A stretch of DNA of 64,000 nucleotides from Eremomyces bilateralis CBS 781.70 (Eukaryota > Ascomycota > Dothideomycetes > Eremomycetales > Eremomycetaceae). The translations under genes and the position numbers were made by a program. Below the pieces are notes generated by a model. That model did not search any database. It saw only the letters and a program-made list of their open reading frames with translations, and had not been told where the DNA came from. The stretch spans positions 1,593,846-1,657,845 of the forward strand of contig NW_022985069.1 of the NCBI RefSeq assembly GCF_010015585.1, written 5' to 3'. The first letter of the stretch is position 1, and every line of letters begins with the position of its first letter. Of this stretch, positions 1 through 11,086 are shown in pieces.

Positions 1-857
1 GTCCCAGCCACTCCCGGCCCCCAGGTCAGTCGTCAGTCGGCTGACATTATTTGTGTTAGCGGCTACATCGAGATGTGAAAGACAAAGTTCAGAGACAGAC
101 AGGCAAGTTTGCTGCGATGCAAGCCTCATGCAGTTTCGACGTTTTTCATCACATCGATTCAGCGCCAAAGTTGGGGGAGACTCGACAGGGGTGTGTGGGG
201 CGACACATTTGGTAGCCTTGTGGCCTTGTGGCCGACAACTGCAATGATTTGAGCAGAGGAGCTGGTGTTAGTTTAGATATTATGACATGAGAGGCTCTCG
301 CCGGCGTACATCTGGTGCACCGAATTATAAAAGGAGGAATATTCTGATTAGGACTTGTTGGTAAGACTTGAAGCCAGACTGCAGGGTGGTGATGAAGTTT
401 GTTCACTGACCTGTCCATATTAGTAGATATTGCGTAATTGGAATCTCGAAGATCGCATTAATCGGCTATTACGGCTCAGATAGAGCAGCAGCATAGTAAC
501 TTAAAGGTTGAATGGGGCCAAGGACCTCTTCTTTTATAAAATATATAAAGTTGGAGTTTTGATACGCCTTTGAATCTCCGGATCCTGACAGTTGCGAGAT
601 CCAGTTTGTATGGCATCTTAATCCAGACCAAAATTGATAAAAAAAGATTCAGTCCACACTCGCACCATCCCTATTGTCTTCATATATCTAGCTAGACCAT
701 GTGTCGGATGATGAGGTATGATGCGTGTACCGGAGCGTCGAAAGAACTGAAGGGAATTGTGAGAGAAAGAATCGAAGGATATGTATGGCAAAAACACTAA
801 CATGACGGTGCTTGAAGTGGCGTTGCGAACAGTGTGTCGAACCATGTCCCCTATCCA
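1..857. other. Intergenic, nothing recognised
   Basis: No open frame here has protein-like composition, and no RNA gene or repeat was recognised. It is AT-richer than the flanking genes, with TATA-like runs near 537-548. It lies downstream of the minus-strand pheromone gene, so part may be its 3' UTR. Confidence 0.5.
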
Positions 858-1072
858 TTATCCGCCACTTTGAATCCAATCATGGAGTGATTTAATATTC
901 GTCCGGGATAGCAAAAGAGCCGTGTTGCCGGCGCTTTGGAGCTCATCCGTGGTGCGCTTGACCTTGTCGCATGGCTCATCGGGCCGATGGCAGAATCGGT
1001 GATACGCCTTAGGGCAAGCCGCGGCACGCTTGACCTTGCCGTAGGACTCACCAGGACGATAGTAGAATCGGC
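858..1072 (-). pseudogene. Degenerate pheromone repeat units beyond the stop
   Basis: Directly after the pheromone stop codon, a frame shifted by one base encodes two more copies of the pheromone unit. One is changed (RFYYRPGESYGKVKR), the other better kept (RFCHRPDEPCDKVKR), followed by about 30 unrelated residues. Both carry the same KVKR processing tail as the intact unit. In the first copy both cysteines are tyrosine (TGC to TAC) and His is Tyr (CAT to TAT), so it could not form the disulfide of the family. I read this as the decayed end of a once longer multi-repeat precursor. An unusual splice joining the frames was considered, but no donor/acceptor pair in the right phase was found. 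Confidence 0.6.
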
Positions 1073-1258
1073 TCACGTTTCCGGGTCAGGTTCGGCCTTG
1101 GCCTTGGCCTTCGCGACGGCCTCGGCGAGGGCATTGGCGGCGCGCTTGACTTTGCCGCAGGGCTCGCCGGAACGGTGGCAGAAGCGGTCGGCTTCGGCGC
1201 AGCCGTAGGCGGTGCCAACGGCGACCGCAGAGGCCAGGAGAAAAGTGATAAGCTTCAT
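1073..1258 (-). CDS. ppgA: Alpha-factor-type mating pheromone precursor
   Basis: A 61-aa preproprotein. Residues 1-19 are a clear signal peptide (MKLITFLLASAVAVGTAYG). A single pheromone unit follows, EADR-FCHRSGEPC-GKVKR, then an Ala/Lys/Glu-rich spacer. KR after the unit is a Kex2-type site, and the EA-rich spacers suit dipeptidyl aminopeptidase trimming. The family consensus in Eurotiales is WCxxxGQxC; this peptide keeps C-x4-G-x-x-C-like spacing but has Phe for Trp and Glu for Gln. The product would be secreted and bind the Ste2-type receptor of the opposite mating type. The ATG at 1256-1258 is the only start giving a signal peptide. The precursor is short for the family (usually two or more units), explained by the decayed units just downstream. 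Which residue begins the mature peptide is inference. Confidence 0.75.
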   Translation of the reverse strand: MKLITFLLASAVAVGTAYGCAEADRFCHRSGEPCGKVKRAANALAEAVAKAKAKAEPDPET

Positions 1259-2648
1259 GATGGTGTTCTTGGGTTCTTGAAAGAGGACCGTCTGGATCTG
1301 ATCGACTGAATGAAGAGTCTTTGGAAGAACGAAGGTGTTTGCGGGCGAAGAAAGAAAAGCAGATTGACGGTGCCGCAAAGGACTTTTATACCTTTTAGGT
1401 CCGAAAAAAAGAAAGAAGAGAAGGATTCCCAGATAAAGGAAAAGATCAAGAATGATCCCCAATAGCCAGACTCGACTCGCTGCTGCTCATTCAATTCAAA
1501 TTCTCAACAAGATATCCGCAATAAAGCACAATAGCAGCAATAAAGTCTCATGCCCAAATCTTATTGAGGTTCTCCCAATAGCGTTGCTCTCACCCAATGG
1601 GATAGAGGTGACAGGAATACTTCGTGAACTATGTACGGATCCGTTTTGCGAGTGAAGAAAGGAAGGGGTAAGTATTTCTTCTTCTTGGCCACCTTGGATG
1701 AAGGCTCAGACGGCAGAGTCAAAGGATAGCGCAACAGACCACTATAAGCGAGACCAGGGGACTTTTGGATGGCAGAAAGAGATCCGAACCGAGTTACTAG
1801 CAAAACAGGTCCCACAGCTAGATCTAACTGAAAGAAGGGCCAAATCTCGATTGTTCCAAATCTCAACTAGCGGAACACTTTTTTTCTCCCTTACTACGGC
1901 TGTGGACCAATTATGGGGGTAAGTGGTGGCATTTCGCTATTGATATCCGGATATGGATGTGAGGGGCCGATAGGGTTCAACGGAAATCTGAAGCAGTTTG
2001 CGGGACAAGAATCTAGATACATTGGAGTCATTTTCCATCCAAAGCAGCATGATCTGGTCAGTATTTCGGCTGTTGCCGCATACTCGGGCCATATTGCTCC
2101 TGAATGGATCCGTGTTGGGATTGGGCGTGACCGCGCGCAGTCAGTGGGATACCAGGGAATTGACCAGCAGATCAAAGCACAGGGATGACATAAATAGAAG
2201 CCATGATGAGTAAAAGGACATCCCCTTTAAATTTAATGACAAGAGCGAGGTTGATAGCCGCTATCCTGAATCACCATAGGTAGCTTTGACTGGTTCTTCT
2301 GAAGTATGAAACGTCCATGTATGCGTAGTTATACATGAGCAAAGTACGATTATCCTAGTCATTAACTTGGGGTTGGAAATATGAGTACAATTCACGACCA
2401 TGGGGAGTTACCAATATCGAAATGTGAATGATATATCTGCCGTTTTGAGGACGAGGTTGACACCTGATTCTGACGCGTTTGTTGTCGTGTTGTGGAGAGT
2501 TGAGCCTTGAGCCCTTGAGAGATAAAATTGAAGCTTGGACCATCGCGATGCTTGGCATATCCATATGTCTATCGCCAACATTCCGTATCTTCGAGGCCAA
2601 AATCACTCCGGGCGCCGTCAGGACGAACTCCGCATATGAATTACAGAA
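1259..2648. other. Intergenic between pheromone gene and MSM1
   Basis: Head-to-head promoter region of the minus-strand pheromone gene and the plus-strand tRNA synthetase gene. A C/A-rich probable leader of the pheromone mRNA lies at about 1259-1330. Open frames here (for example 1561-1866 minus, 1913-2188 plus) have no recognisable domain and look non-coding. Confidence 0.5.
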
Positions 2649-4734
2649 ATGCGCCCATTGCCTCCGCTTCTTTATCGGAGCTCCCTGAAACGGTGGTCTC
2701 GAATTTCTAAGAGCGGCTGGGTCTGCGCCAATTGCAGGAGCTATGCCTCACAAACGCCGCACCTCCGCCGTGATGGAGATGCTCCGCAGAAGCCATTTTA
2801 TGTGACCACGCCGATTTTTTATGTCAACGCCGGTGAGTACAGCCCGAGCATGTTTTCTCATGATAGTTTCACTCACGGATCGTAGCTCCCCATGTCGGCC
2901 ACCTCTATTCCATGGTGCTCGCCGATGTCCTGAAAAGATGGCAGCAACTGAAGGGAAACCGAGCTGTTTTGTGCACAGGAACGGACGAGCATGGCATGAA
3001 GGTTGGATTGTACCGCAATTATTGAGGGATTAGCTACCAACCGGCCTTTAGATACAAAGAGCTGCCAGACTGGCCAACATGGACCCGCAATCGTTTTGTG
3101 ACCAGGCAGCAGACGTCTTCAAGGTACGAGTGAGGTCTCGCGATGCATATCTCCAGCTAACGGACATATCATAGCGCCTAGCAGCCTCCGCAGACATCAC
3201 AAACGACCATTTTGTACGGACGACAGACGCCGATCATAAGGAAACAGTGCGATACGTTTGGGTGGGCATCCGAAAACGACCGGTCTCCTGTTGACGAGGG
3301 ACTTACAATTCGACAGCATGTCCTACAAGACCGCGGCTTGATCTACCGAGCGAAGCATGAAGGATGGTACTCCGTCAGCGATGAGACTTTCTACCCGGAG
3401 TCCCAAGTTCATTTGGTCCTAGAGCCGCAAACAGGGCGCAAAATCATGGCGTCTATTGAAACCGGAAAAGAGGTCGAGTGGACATCGGAGATGAACTATC
3501 ACTTTCGGCTTTCGCGATTTCGGGATCGGCTGCTGCAATATTACGACGAACACCCTGACTTTATTGTTCCCAACACCCGCATGACAGAGCTATACAAAGA
3601 GATCCAAAGCGGGTTGTCGGATTTATCAATTTCTCGGCCCAGAAGCCGCCTGGACTGGGGCATCCGAGTCCCGGATGATCAGGAACAGACAATATATGTA
3701 TGGCTGGATGCCTTGGTGAACTATATAACCAAAGCCGGTTATCCCTGGGCACCAGGCTATGAGGTTACTGGAGGCTGGCCGGTAGACTGCCATATCATCG
3801 GCAAGGACATCACCAGGTGAGTTGCGCACTGCCCTGCGTCGTCTATGGGTCGTCTAATGCATTTAGATTCCACTGCATATACTGGCCCGCCTTCCTCATG
3901 GCCTTGGGCATTGAGCTGCCGAGTCAGATATTGACCCATGGCCACTGGACGTTAGGCCGGAAGAAGATGTCCAAATCGGAGGGCAACGGCGTCAACCCCT
4001 TCTTCCAAATCGACCGATTCGGTGTCGACGTCGTCCGATTCTTTCTGATGCACGATGGCGGGATCGACTTCGATCCCGAATATAATAACTTCATCATCAT
4101 CGAACGATATAACGACGCGTTGAAAAGCGTGATCGGCAATCAAGTCAGCCGCGTCCTTCGCGGAAAGTCCTGGGATACTCGTTACGCCGTTACGGAGATG
4201 GATAGGCTTTGCCAACAAACTCTGACTCCGGCCGACCGGGAACAGCTGCATTTGCTGCAGACGTTCCCGACGAAGTTTCAAGCCAGTATGGACAATCTAA
4301 ATGTCCGCGAGGGCGTCACGTCCGTCGTTCAAATGCTGCGTCAGGTAGGTTGACTGAAATCTCATACACTGCAACCGTTGACAGTTCGACAGACCCAGAA
4401 ATACTTTCAAGTTTGCGAGCCATGGTCGTATTTCAGTGCGGAAGCACGAAAGCGTCGACAAGACTCCCCGATATCCCCCGAAGACAACGACAAGGTGCAC
4501 TTGGCCATCGCACTGACGTTAGAGTCATTCCGGCTCGCTGCCATCACGCTGCAACCGGTTATGCCAGAGAGGGCCGGCACGCTACTAGACTGGCTGAATG
4601 TCAGCCTAGAGAGACGATCATTCGCGTTCGCAACACTGGGTGCAGACAAAGAATACGGTGATCGTAGTCATTTGGTCAAAGTCAGTCCAGACCAGAAGCT
4701 GATATTGTTCCCAACCCTCATTACTGAGGAGTAA
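2649..4734 (+). CDS. msm1: Methionyl-tRNA synthetase, mitochondrial
   Basis: Class I aminoacyl-tRNA synthetase that charges tRNA-Met, presumably in mitochondria. Seven exons fit: 2649-2832, 2886-3001, 3052-3123, 3175-3261, 3317-3816, 3867-4344, 4393-4734, giving 592 aa. The first ~45 residues are Arg/Ser-rich without acidic residues, like a mitochondrial presequence. The catalytic domain starts with [12 protein letters not shown]. The HIGH-type motif is PHVGH, just after intron 1. The KMSKS motif reads KKMSKSEGN (about 3959-3985), followed by the anticodon-binding helical domain ([14 protein letters not shown]). Length suits fungal MSM1 (about 550-610 aa). The donor of intron 4 (GTGGGC) is weak but needed to join VRYVW to [10 protein letters not shown]. 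Converges with MSH3, 235 bp apart. Confidence 0.93.
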
Positions 4735-4969
4735 AAGCGGCTCTGTGGACTGTGGAGGCTTGAGCCCCTGGATTATTCAGACTAATCTCCGAAAGAATTG
4801 TGTGATTACATAATGTATCAACAACCATGTAACAACAGTACCTATAGCTGTTCAACACCGGATAATACCCTGTTGAGACAGTTGATGTCGTTATCCGCCC
4901 CTCGCAGATCGTCGAGAGTTTTGAAACTGGACACGTTAGTGTGTGGCTATCATGCACGTGGTCGACGCC

Positions 4970-7900
4970 TTACATTCTTTGCAACCGTCGTTGCTCAGTA
5001 CTCTCTTCCAGCTCCTTGGACTTCACCGCAGCCATATCAACAACCGACCTCGGAACATTGGCAAGTCGCGCGACATTCAAGCTAGAGGCGTCAGTGCAGA
5101 TCCCGGTGTACCGGATGGAAGAACCTACCCATATGATCGATGCGCCATTCCTTCGCCCACCTCATACAAGAACGTGACCACTTCCTCCCCATCGTCTCGC
5201 GTATTTTCCTTGAACTTCATATGCACATTCTGGAGCCGACCGTCGAGCTCACCCGCAAGTAGGCCGAGAAGTTGGTAATGCGTAACGAACAACAGCATGC
5301 ACCCGATGTCTTCAACGATGTGTCGGCACACCGCCTCGGCGATGGCGCAGCCATCATGCGTGCTCGTACCTCTACCCAGCTCGTCCAGTAATACGAGGCT
5401 GCGCGGCGTCGCTTGGCGCAAGATCTCGGCCGTTTCGCCGAGCTCGACCATAAACGTACTCTCGCCTTTCATCATGTTGTCGTTGGCACCCATTCGGGTG
5501 AAGACCGCATCCAGGAGTGTGAGTTCTGCGGATTCGGCCGGGATATAGGATCCGATCTGCGCGAGGATGCTGATGAGGGCGGTTTGTCGAACGTAGGATG
5601 ACTTTCCTCCCATGTTTGGGCCGGTGATGAGCAGAGCGCTGGGTGTGACAATTTCGTTCTCCTCGGATCCATTCTCGTCGATTGCATTGGCGTTGGACCC
5701 GCTTCGTAGCTTGATGTCGTTGGGCACATATGCATCTAGAAGGAGCTGTTCCACCATCGGGTGTCTGCCTCCAGCTATGCGAATTTCCGGCTCTTCGATG
5801 AAGGTTGGCTTGCTGTAGCCTGGCTGATTGGCAATCTCTGCTAGCGAGAGCAGGCAATCCAGTGTTGCAAGAGCATGGATCGTATCTCGAAGTTCTTGAT
5901 ATTCAGCGCCAATCGCCTCCAACAGCTCCTTGAACGCATCATCACAGGCAGCCGCGAGAGACTCTTTGTGCTGATCTCGCTTTCGCAAAAACTTGACCAC
6001 TTCTGGCGTGTGGAACCTCGAGATCCTCTTGGTCCCACTGATCTTAATCCAGGATGCAGGGACCTTCTTCACCTCATTGTTTTCAACTTCAATGAGGTAC
6101 TCGATCCCCGAACTGGTCATATAATTGACTTTGCTCTTTTTGATTGTTGCTGCTGCATCGGCACGATGGGCGTCGAGCTTCTCCTCGTACTCCTTGATAC
6201 CATTTTTATGCTCCTTTATCGCCTCCGTTTCGTACTCCTCACGAAAGAAAGTATATTTTTCGTCATCTCGGGCTGATTTCGCGTTGACCTGCTCTAGAAA
6301 GCGAACGATGCAGTCGTTGATTCTCGGCAGAGTCGAAACCAACTCGTTGAGGATGGTTGAGGAGAAACCGGCACTGGACGGTTCGGTGACATCTGCGTAC
6401 TCGTTCGAAACTCGCTGCAACGTCTGCAGCATTCCAAGAAGCTCCGGTCTGCTAGACTTTTTGTAATACACCCGGACCAGGATCTTTTCGAGATCGCTCT
6501 TGACCGATTTCACCAACTGGCGGACCTTCTCTACAGCAGCAGATAGCTGTCCATCCTTCAGTTCTTCCACTGCCTGGACTCGCTCCTCCAGCTCCTTGCG
6601 GTCCAGTAATGGACGTCCTACCCATTTCTTGAGGAGTCTATGTCCAAATCGTGTTTTCGTCCGATCCACGGTCCAGAACAAGCTTCCTTTCTCGGAATAG
6701 TCGGTTTGATTCTGGAAGATCTCCAGACTTGTAAGTGTGTTTCCGTTGAGGAGCATGTGAGTCCGCGAACTGAACGGTTGGAAATATTTGGTGAGGTCAA
6801 AAACGTGTTCCAGCCCGTATTCACTCAAGTGGTTGATCAGAGCGGAGAGAGAGATCGTAACATGCTCGGAAAGCTGATGGACCTTGTCGAGAACTTGGGA
6901 AGACTCCTCCGCGTTGGACTCCGATTGACTGGCCTTGAATTTCTCCGCATAGAAGTTGGAGATGTGGTTGTAAGATTCCGCTGCAGCCGTCTTGGACTTT
7001 TCGATGCGCTCGATTCGGGCTTGGTCCCCGAAGACGTTGCTCTTGCTCCCAGTCAAATGTTTGATCATTTTTTCCGTGGCATTGGAGAGATCGCCAACAA
7101 TGAGGAACTCGCTTGGAGCAATATGCAGTAACCGAGTCTCAATTTCCGCTCGCATGAATCCGTCTTCGAAATCGTCGTAGATGATATCTCCGGTGGCCGG
7201 CTGGACCGCCACGATGCCCACCTGGACCTTTTCATCGGTTCCCCAGCCTTTGGCATTCGTTTCGGTTAGGCACAGTATATACCCAGATGACGGAGTTCCG
7301 GAACCAGCAACGGGCATTGGTCCGGAAATGCCCTCCATGTCGTCCACATAGGTTGCTTTCGTATACAGGTTGGTAAGTTTTCGAACGAAAGGAGCATTCC
7401 GATTGTCACCAGCCGCTTTCAAGGCGGCTGTCTCAATCTGGCGAACCACGCCTACTTTGTGTCCTGCTGCTACCAATCGCTTCACGTGGACGTGGAGACG
7501 GTGGACCGGGATACTCGCAGAGGCAAATCGATCCAGATGGGCTTCCGAGAAATGTTCATCGTATCTGAACTTCCCAGGGATGCAGACAATTCCAAGTTCC
7601 TTTGCTGCAATCCGTGCATCTTCTCCAAAGAACCGAAATTTGTAGCCGACCTCGACCACAAGCACTGTGTCTGGGTGCTTATGCTTAATGTCCAGAACCT
7701 GTACCTCCATGGGCGTAAGCTTGGTCGCCTTCTTTTTACCACCGGCCGCCTTTTTCCCTTTCTGGCCGGATTTCGGAGCCGGGTCGGGCGCGTCTTCATT
7801 CTCGCTTTGCTCCGCGCCGTCCAGGTCTGCTGTTTCTTCTGATATGAGGCGATTTCGTCGCTTTAATTCAGCGATGCTGTCCGGTTTCCCCAACCTCTTG

Positions 7901-8445
7901 ACAAATTTTTGATGGAGGCGCTCTTTCTGGGAGCGGACGTCGTCCGATTCTGGGTCTTGGATGTCGATGTCCGCAGGCGAGCTTGAGAAGACATATCTAG
8001 ACGTCCGGCCAGACGGGCCACCATGGCCCCGACCATTTGATAGAACGTGTTTGCTCTTGGATGGGGACAAGACCAGACTCTCTCCGTTCAATGATGGCTG
8101 GACCGCATGTTGTTTTTTCGAGTGGGTGCTCGGTTCGCTGGTTCGAGATCGCTTTGGATTGGGGCCCGCGTTTTCCACATCACTATCATCATCGATGACA
8201 GCTCGGCTCCTTCTTGATCCTTTGGATATTCGTTGGTTTGATTCATTGTCGGATGATTCTTCCGCAGTACCATTCAATTGAGGGGTATCTTCATTTGGGA
8301 TCGGAGAGGACGCGAGTGCAGGCTTCGAAGGCACAGCAGCAGGTCTGGGAGTGGACTTCGGAGTGAAGAAGCTGGAGATAGACTGTTGCTTCTTGCTCTG
8401 GGATGCTTGGGGCTGTGAAGAACCTCCTTGTTTATTCGGTGCCAT
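4970..8445 (-). CDS. msh3: DNA mismatch repair protein MSH3
   Basis: MutS homologue that pairs with MSH2 (MutSbeta) to bind insertion/deletion loops in the nucleus. Two exons: 5129-8445 and 4970-5081, with a 47-nt intron (GTAGGT...TAG) inside the conserved HRSYG-LNVA segment; product 1142 aa. The start is ATG at 8443-8445. Residues 20-27 (QQSISSFF) are a textbook PIP box for PCNA binding. A long charged linker follows, then MutS domain I from about residue 240 ([20 protein letters not shown]), the connector, lever and clamp regions. The ATPase has Walker A GPNMGGKS near residue 942 and Walker [13 protein letters not shown] near 1017. The C-terminal exon has the short helix [13 protein letters not shown] of the dimer interface. 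Length matches fungal MSH3. Confidence 0.95.
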
Positions 8446-8785
8446 GTTAGCATTACTGAACGACACAAGGAGTTGTTAGGACTTTCTGCATTCCATCAGC
8501 ATTTGGTATTGAATAATTGATTGAAGGACGACATTCAAGGGTGACAATCGTGACATTCAGGGATGACGCGTGGGTTGGCTCGAAGACGCGCTGCACATGG
8601 ACCATCCTGGTTCCGTCTCCACCTGCAATTGTCATCAAAATCTCCCAACTCCTCCTCAATCACCAACACTGACATCCCTACAGAATATTGCAGCATGATA
8701 ATATATGCATTCTACCACCGTATATTTGTTCCTTTATATATCCGAGTCTTTATATATGCCCTGCAGTAGCCCAACTGCCCTTACA

Positions 8786-9217
8786 TCACATAAAGTTCGG
8801 AAAGAAGTCATCGAACGAGAGTTCCCATCTGGTCGGGGATTGATAGACTTGCCTCCCCCGGAAGTTCATCAACGACCGTCCTGGCCATTCATATGGATGC
8901 GTGATGATTGGATCCAGGAAATCGTTATCTAAACTATGCACAATCGCATACCCTTGCAGCTCGAATCGCAGCTCGGAGACCAGATCCATCACATCGAGCA
9001 TGACCGAGCCGAACCCGAACAACTTGTTCCCGAGAATCCGGACTCGTTCGGCCACGAAGATTGGCTCCTGGAATTCGTGCCCGATGAAGAATTGGTTCAA
9101 TTCGTTGACGTCGTGTTGCACCGCGATTCGAAGCACCTGCAAGCCTTTAGGACTGTGCGCTTGGGAACACGGAAAACCAAACACTAACCGGTGGGAGAGC
9201 GTGGATTTCTGCGACAA
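8786..9217 (-). other. Unresolved coding-like block
   Basis: The minus frame reads 143 codons with strong G/C third positions and a protein-like mix (for example FVAERVRILGNKLFGFGSV, DNDFLDPIITHPYEWPG). It has no ATG near its 5' end; the first Met is deep inside. A frame shifted by one upstream (to about 9420) continues similar composition (LWEVIVAEIHALPPVSVW), so this may be a frameshifted relic. The opposite strand also has an ATG-started 83-codon frame (8936-9187) with good composition. I cannot decide strand or function; no known family was recognised. Confidence 0.25.
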
Positions 9218-9365
9218 TGACTTCCCATAGTGGCTGAAACTGGAGCCCTATGGGTTGTAGCATTCGGTTCGGAAACTTATTGCGGGGAAATCGCCCGACC
9301 GCAAGGTGCCATTGACCTTGAGAACAGCGCTCGAGCATTCTGATAGTCTTATTTTTGGTCAAGGG

Positions 9366-9382
9366 CCAATGGCCATATATAA
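9366..9382 (+). promoter_or_regulatory. CCAAT plus TATATAA pair
   Basis: CCAAT at 9366-9370 is followed by TATATAA at 9376-9382. This resembles a plus-strand core promoter, but no supported gene starts within 700 bp; NAT9 starts at 10121. It could serve a non-coding transcript, an unrecognised small gene, or be chance. Confidence 0.25.
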
Positions 9383-10120
9383 GCCCGGATGAACGGTATA
9401 TATGACTTCTAACCGTGAGCAAGCGGTAAACATGGGGATATCGGGTTTATATCCATCCACCAAGGTAGGTATTTATCATGGCACTAGGCATGGATTCATT
9501 TTACTATCCAAGCAAACAACGCATCATGGGAACGTTTCCCTTGAAGACACCGGACTCTCTTTATTGAACTTGGACATGGTGGCCTTTTCGAGTCCGGTCA
9601 AACAACCTCTGTGTATCCATGGAAACAGGCGCAGGTAGGGAGCTGGCAAATAAGTTGTCGAACGAGACACTGTATGTATGACCTGCGGGTTTAATGCCCG
9701 CTTGCGGCTGATCATCAGGAATCGCCCTTCTAACCCTCTCCACTAGGTGGATTCGAGAGAAGACGAAAGCGAATTTACTTTGATGAATTTTAGCGTAAGT
9801 AGTACCTGAAGGGGGTGGTGACGTCTGGACGTTCACTTTCATTGGCTGATGCCACACTCAGGGTCTGTAACTGAGAAAGTTCTTGGGATATCAGTAGTTC
9901 ATCGCGCATGTATTTCCTTTATTTTATGAGGTATCCATGGTGTCCGTTTTTATCATCGGAGTATTGGGCTCGTAGATGAGGTATAAACGCAACTCGGTGG
10001 TATCCTTAATCCTCGTAGGGCACTGATTTCGCCTACTGCAATCAAGGGTATGAAAGATATAAAATCGAACGTCCACATACTAGGAAGTTCTTACGGCTAC
10101 CCTCGACGAACTGTTCCATT

Positions 10121-10989
10121 ATGCGCTTAAACGAAAACATAGGTATGCTTTGGACGGGTTTATCCATGGCCTGACAATTTAACGGTAGCAGCTATCCTCT
10201 CCGAGGGCCTTGTCCTTGTCCCGTATGAACGCAGCCATGTTCCCAAATACCACGAATGGATGCAAGATGAAGTGAGCCAATGCCCGTTAAACCGATTTCT
10301 ATAGAAGTACGTATGTGCTGATCGAGGTACAGGAGCTCCAGCAATTAACGGCCTCGGAGCCACTTACGTTGGAAGAAGAGTACAACATGCAGCGGAGCTG
10401 GAGGCTGGATAAGGACAAACTGACGTTCATCGTCTGTCTTGCGCCGGACCTTGGCATGAAAGAAATGAAGAATACCCCGGTGACCGAGTGGAGCATGCCT
10501 CCAACAATGATTGGCGATATCAACATGTTCATCTCATACGACGAAGAGGGCGACGATGTGGATACGGCCTCAGAATCTGCTCTATTGGTCGGAGAGATCG
10601 AGCTAATGATCGCGGAGAAGGCATTTCGAGGCAGAGGATATGGGAAGAGGGCCCTGGAGACATTCATACGGTATTTCATGGACACGGTTCACGAAATCGA
10701 AATGGAATTTAGGAGCACGGAAACGGATACAAAGTCTACGGAAAAGGTGACACGATTCCAATGTCTGCGAGTCAAAATCCACAAGGACAATGCACAAAGC
10801 ATACGGCTGTTCCAGAGGATTGGGTTCCGACCATGGTCCGACAAACCGAATTACTTCGGTGAAATTGAACTGCGGATGGAGTGCTCGGGACTGCGGGTGC
10901 GCATGCAGGCGACCGAACTGGATGGACCGATGGCTCAACGATTAACGCCCGAGAGATATCCCATATACCTAAAGTATGCTAACGCTTGA
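10121..10989 (+). CDS. nat9: NAT9-type GNAT N-acetyltransferase
   Basis: Acetyltransferase of the NAT9 subfamily (GNAT fold). Three exons: 10121-10142, 10189-10271, 10327-10989, giving 255 aa. The spliced N-terminus MRLNENIAAILSEGLVLVPY-ERSHVPKYHEWMQDE matches the family opening, followed by ELQQLTASEPLTLEEEY, a hallmark of this subfamily. GNAT motif A is RGRGYGKRALETFIRYF (near residue 135), binding acetyl-CoA. Motif B is the segment KIHKDNAQSIRLFQRIGF. The first exon is only 22 nt, so the start is easily missed. The gene converges with RPT4, with 97 bp between stop codons. The substrate in fungi is not known to me. Confidence 0.88.
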
Positions 10990-11086
10990 ATGCCATGGTC
11001 GTGGGTATAGTACAGGCGGGGTTTCGTTTATTAGAGCGATATTGCTAGAGTGCCCGCAAGGTCTGAAGGGAATGCACCATGTGCGT

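Larger units (their letters stand above)
8446..10120. other. Gene-poor stretch between MSH3 and NAT9
   Basis: Holds the MSH3 promoter (minus) and the NAT9 promoter (plus), an unresolved coding-like block at 8786-9217 and a CCAAT/TATA-like pair at 9366-9382, listed separately. The rest (about 9400-10120) shows no protein-like frame that I could support. Confidence 0.4.

Noticed and set aside
5472-5857. Frames overlapping MSH3 on minus
   Set aside because: They cross the MSH3 ATPase domain in another frame and are Arg/Ser-rich shadows.
10488-10712. Frames overlapping NAT9
   Set aside because: Shadow frames within the GNAT coding exon.
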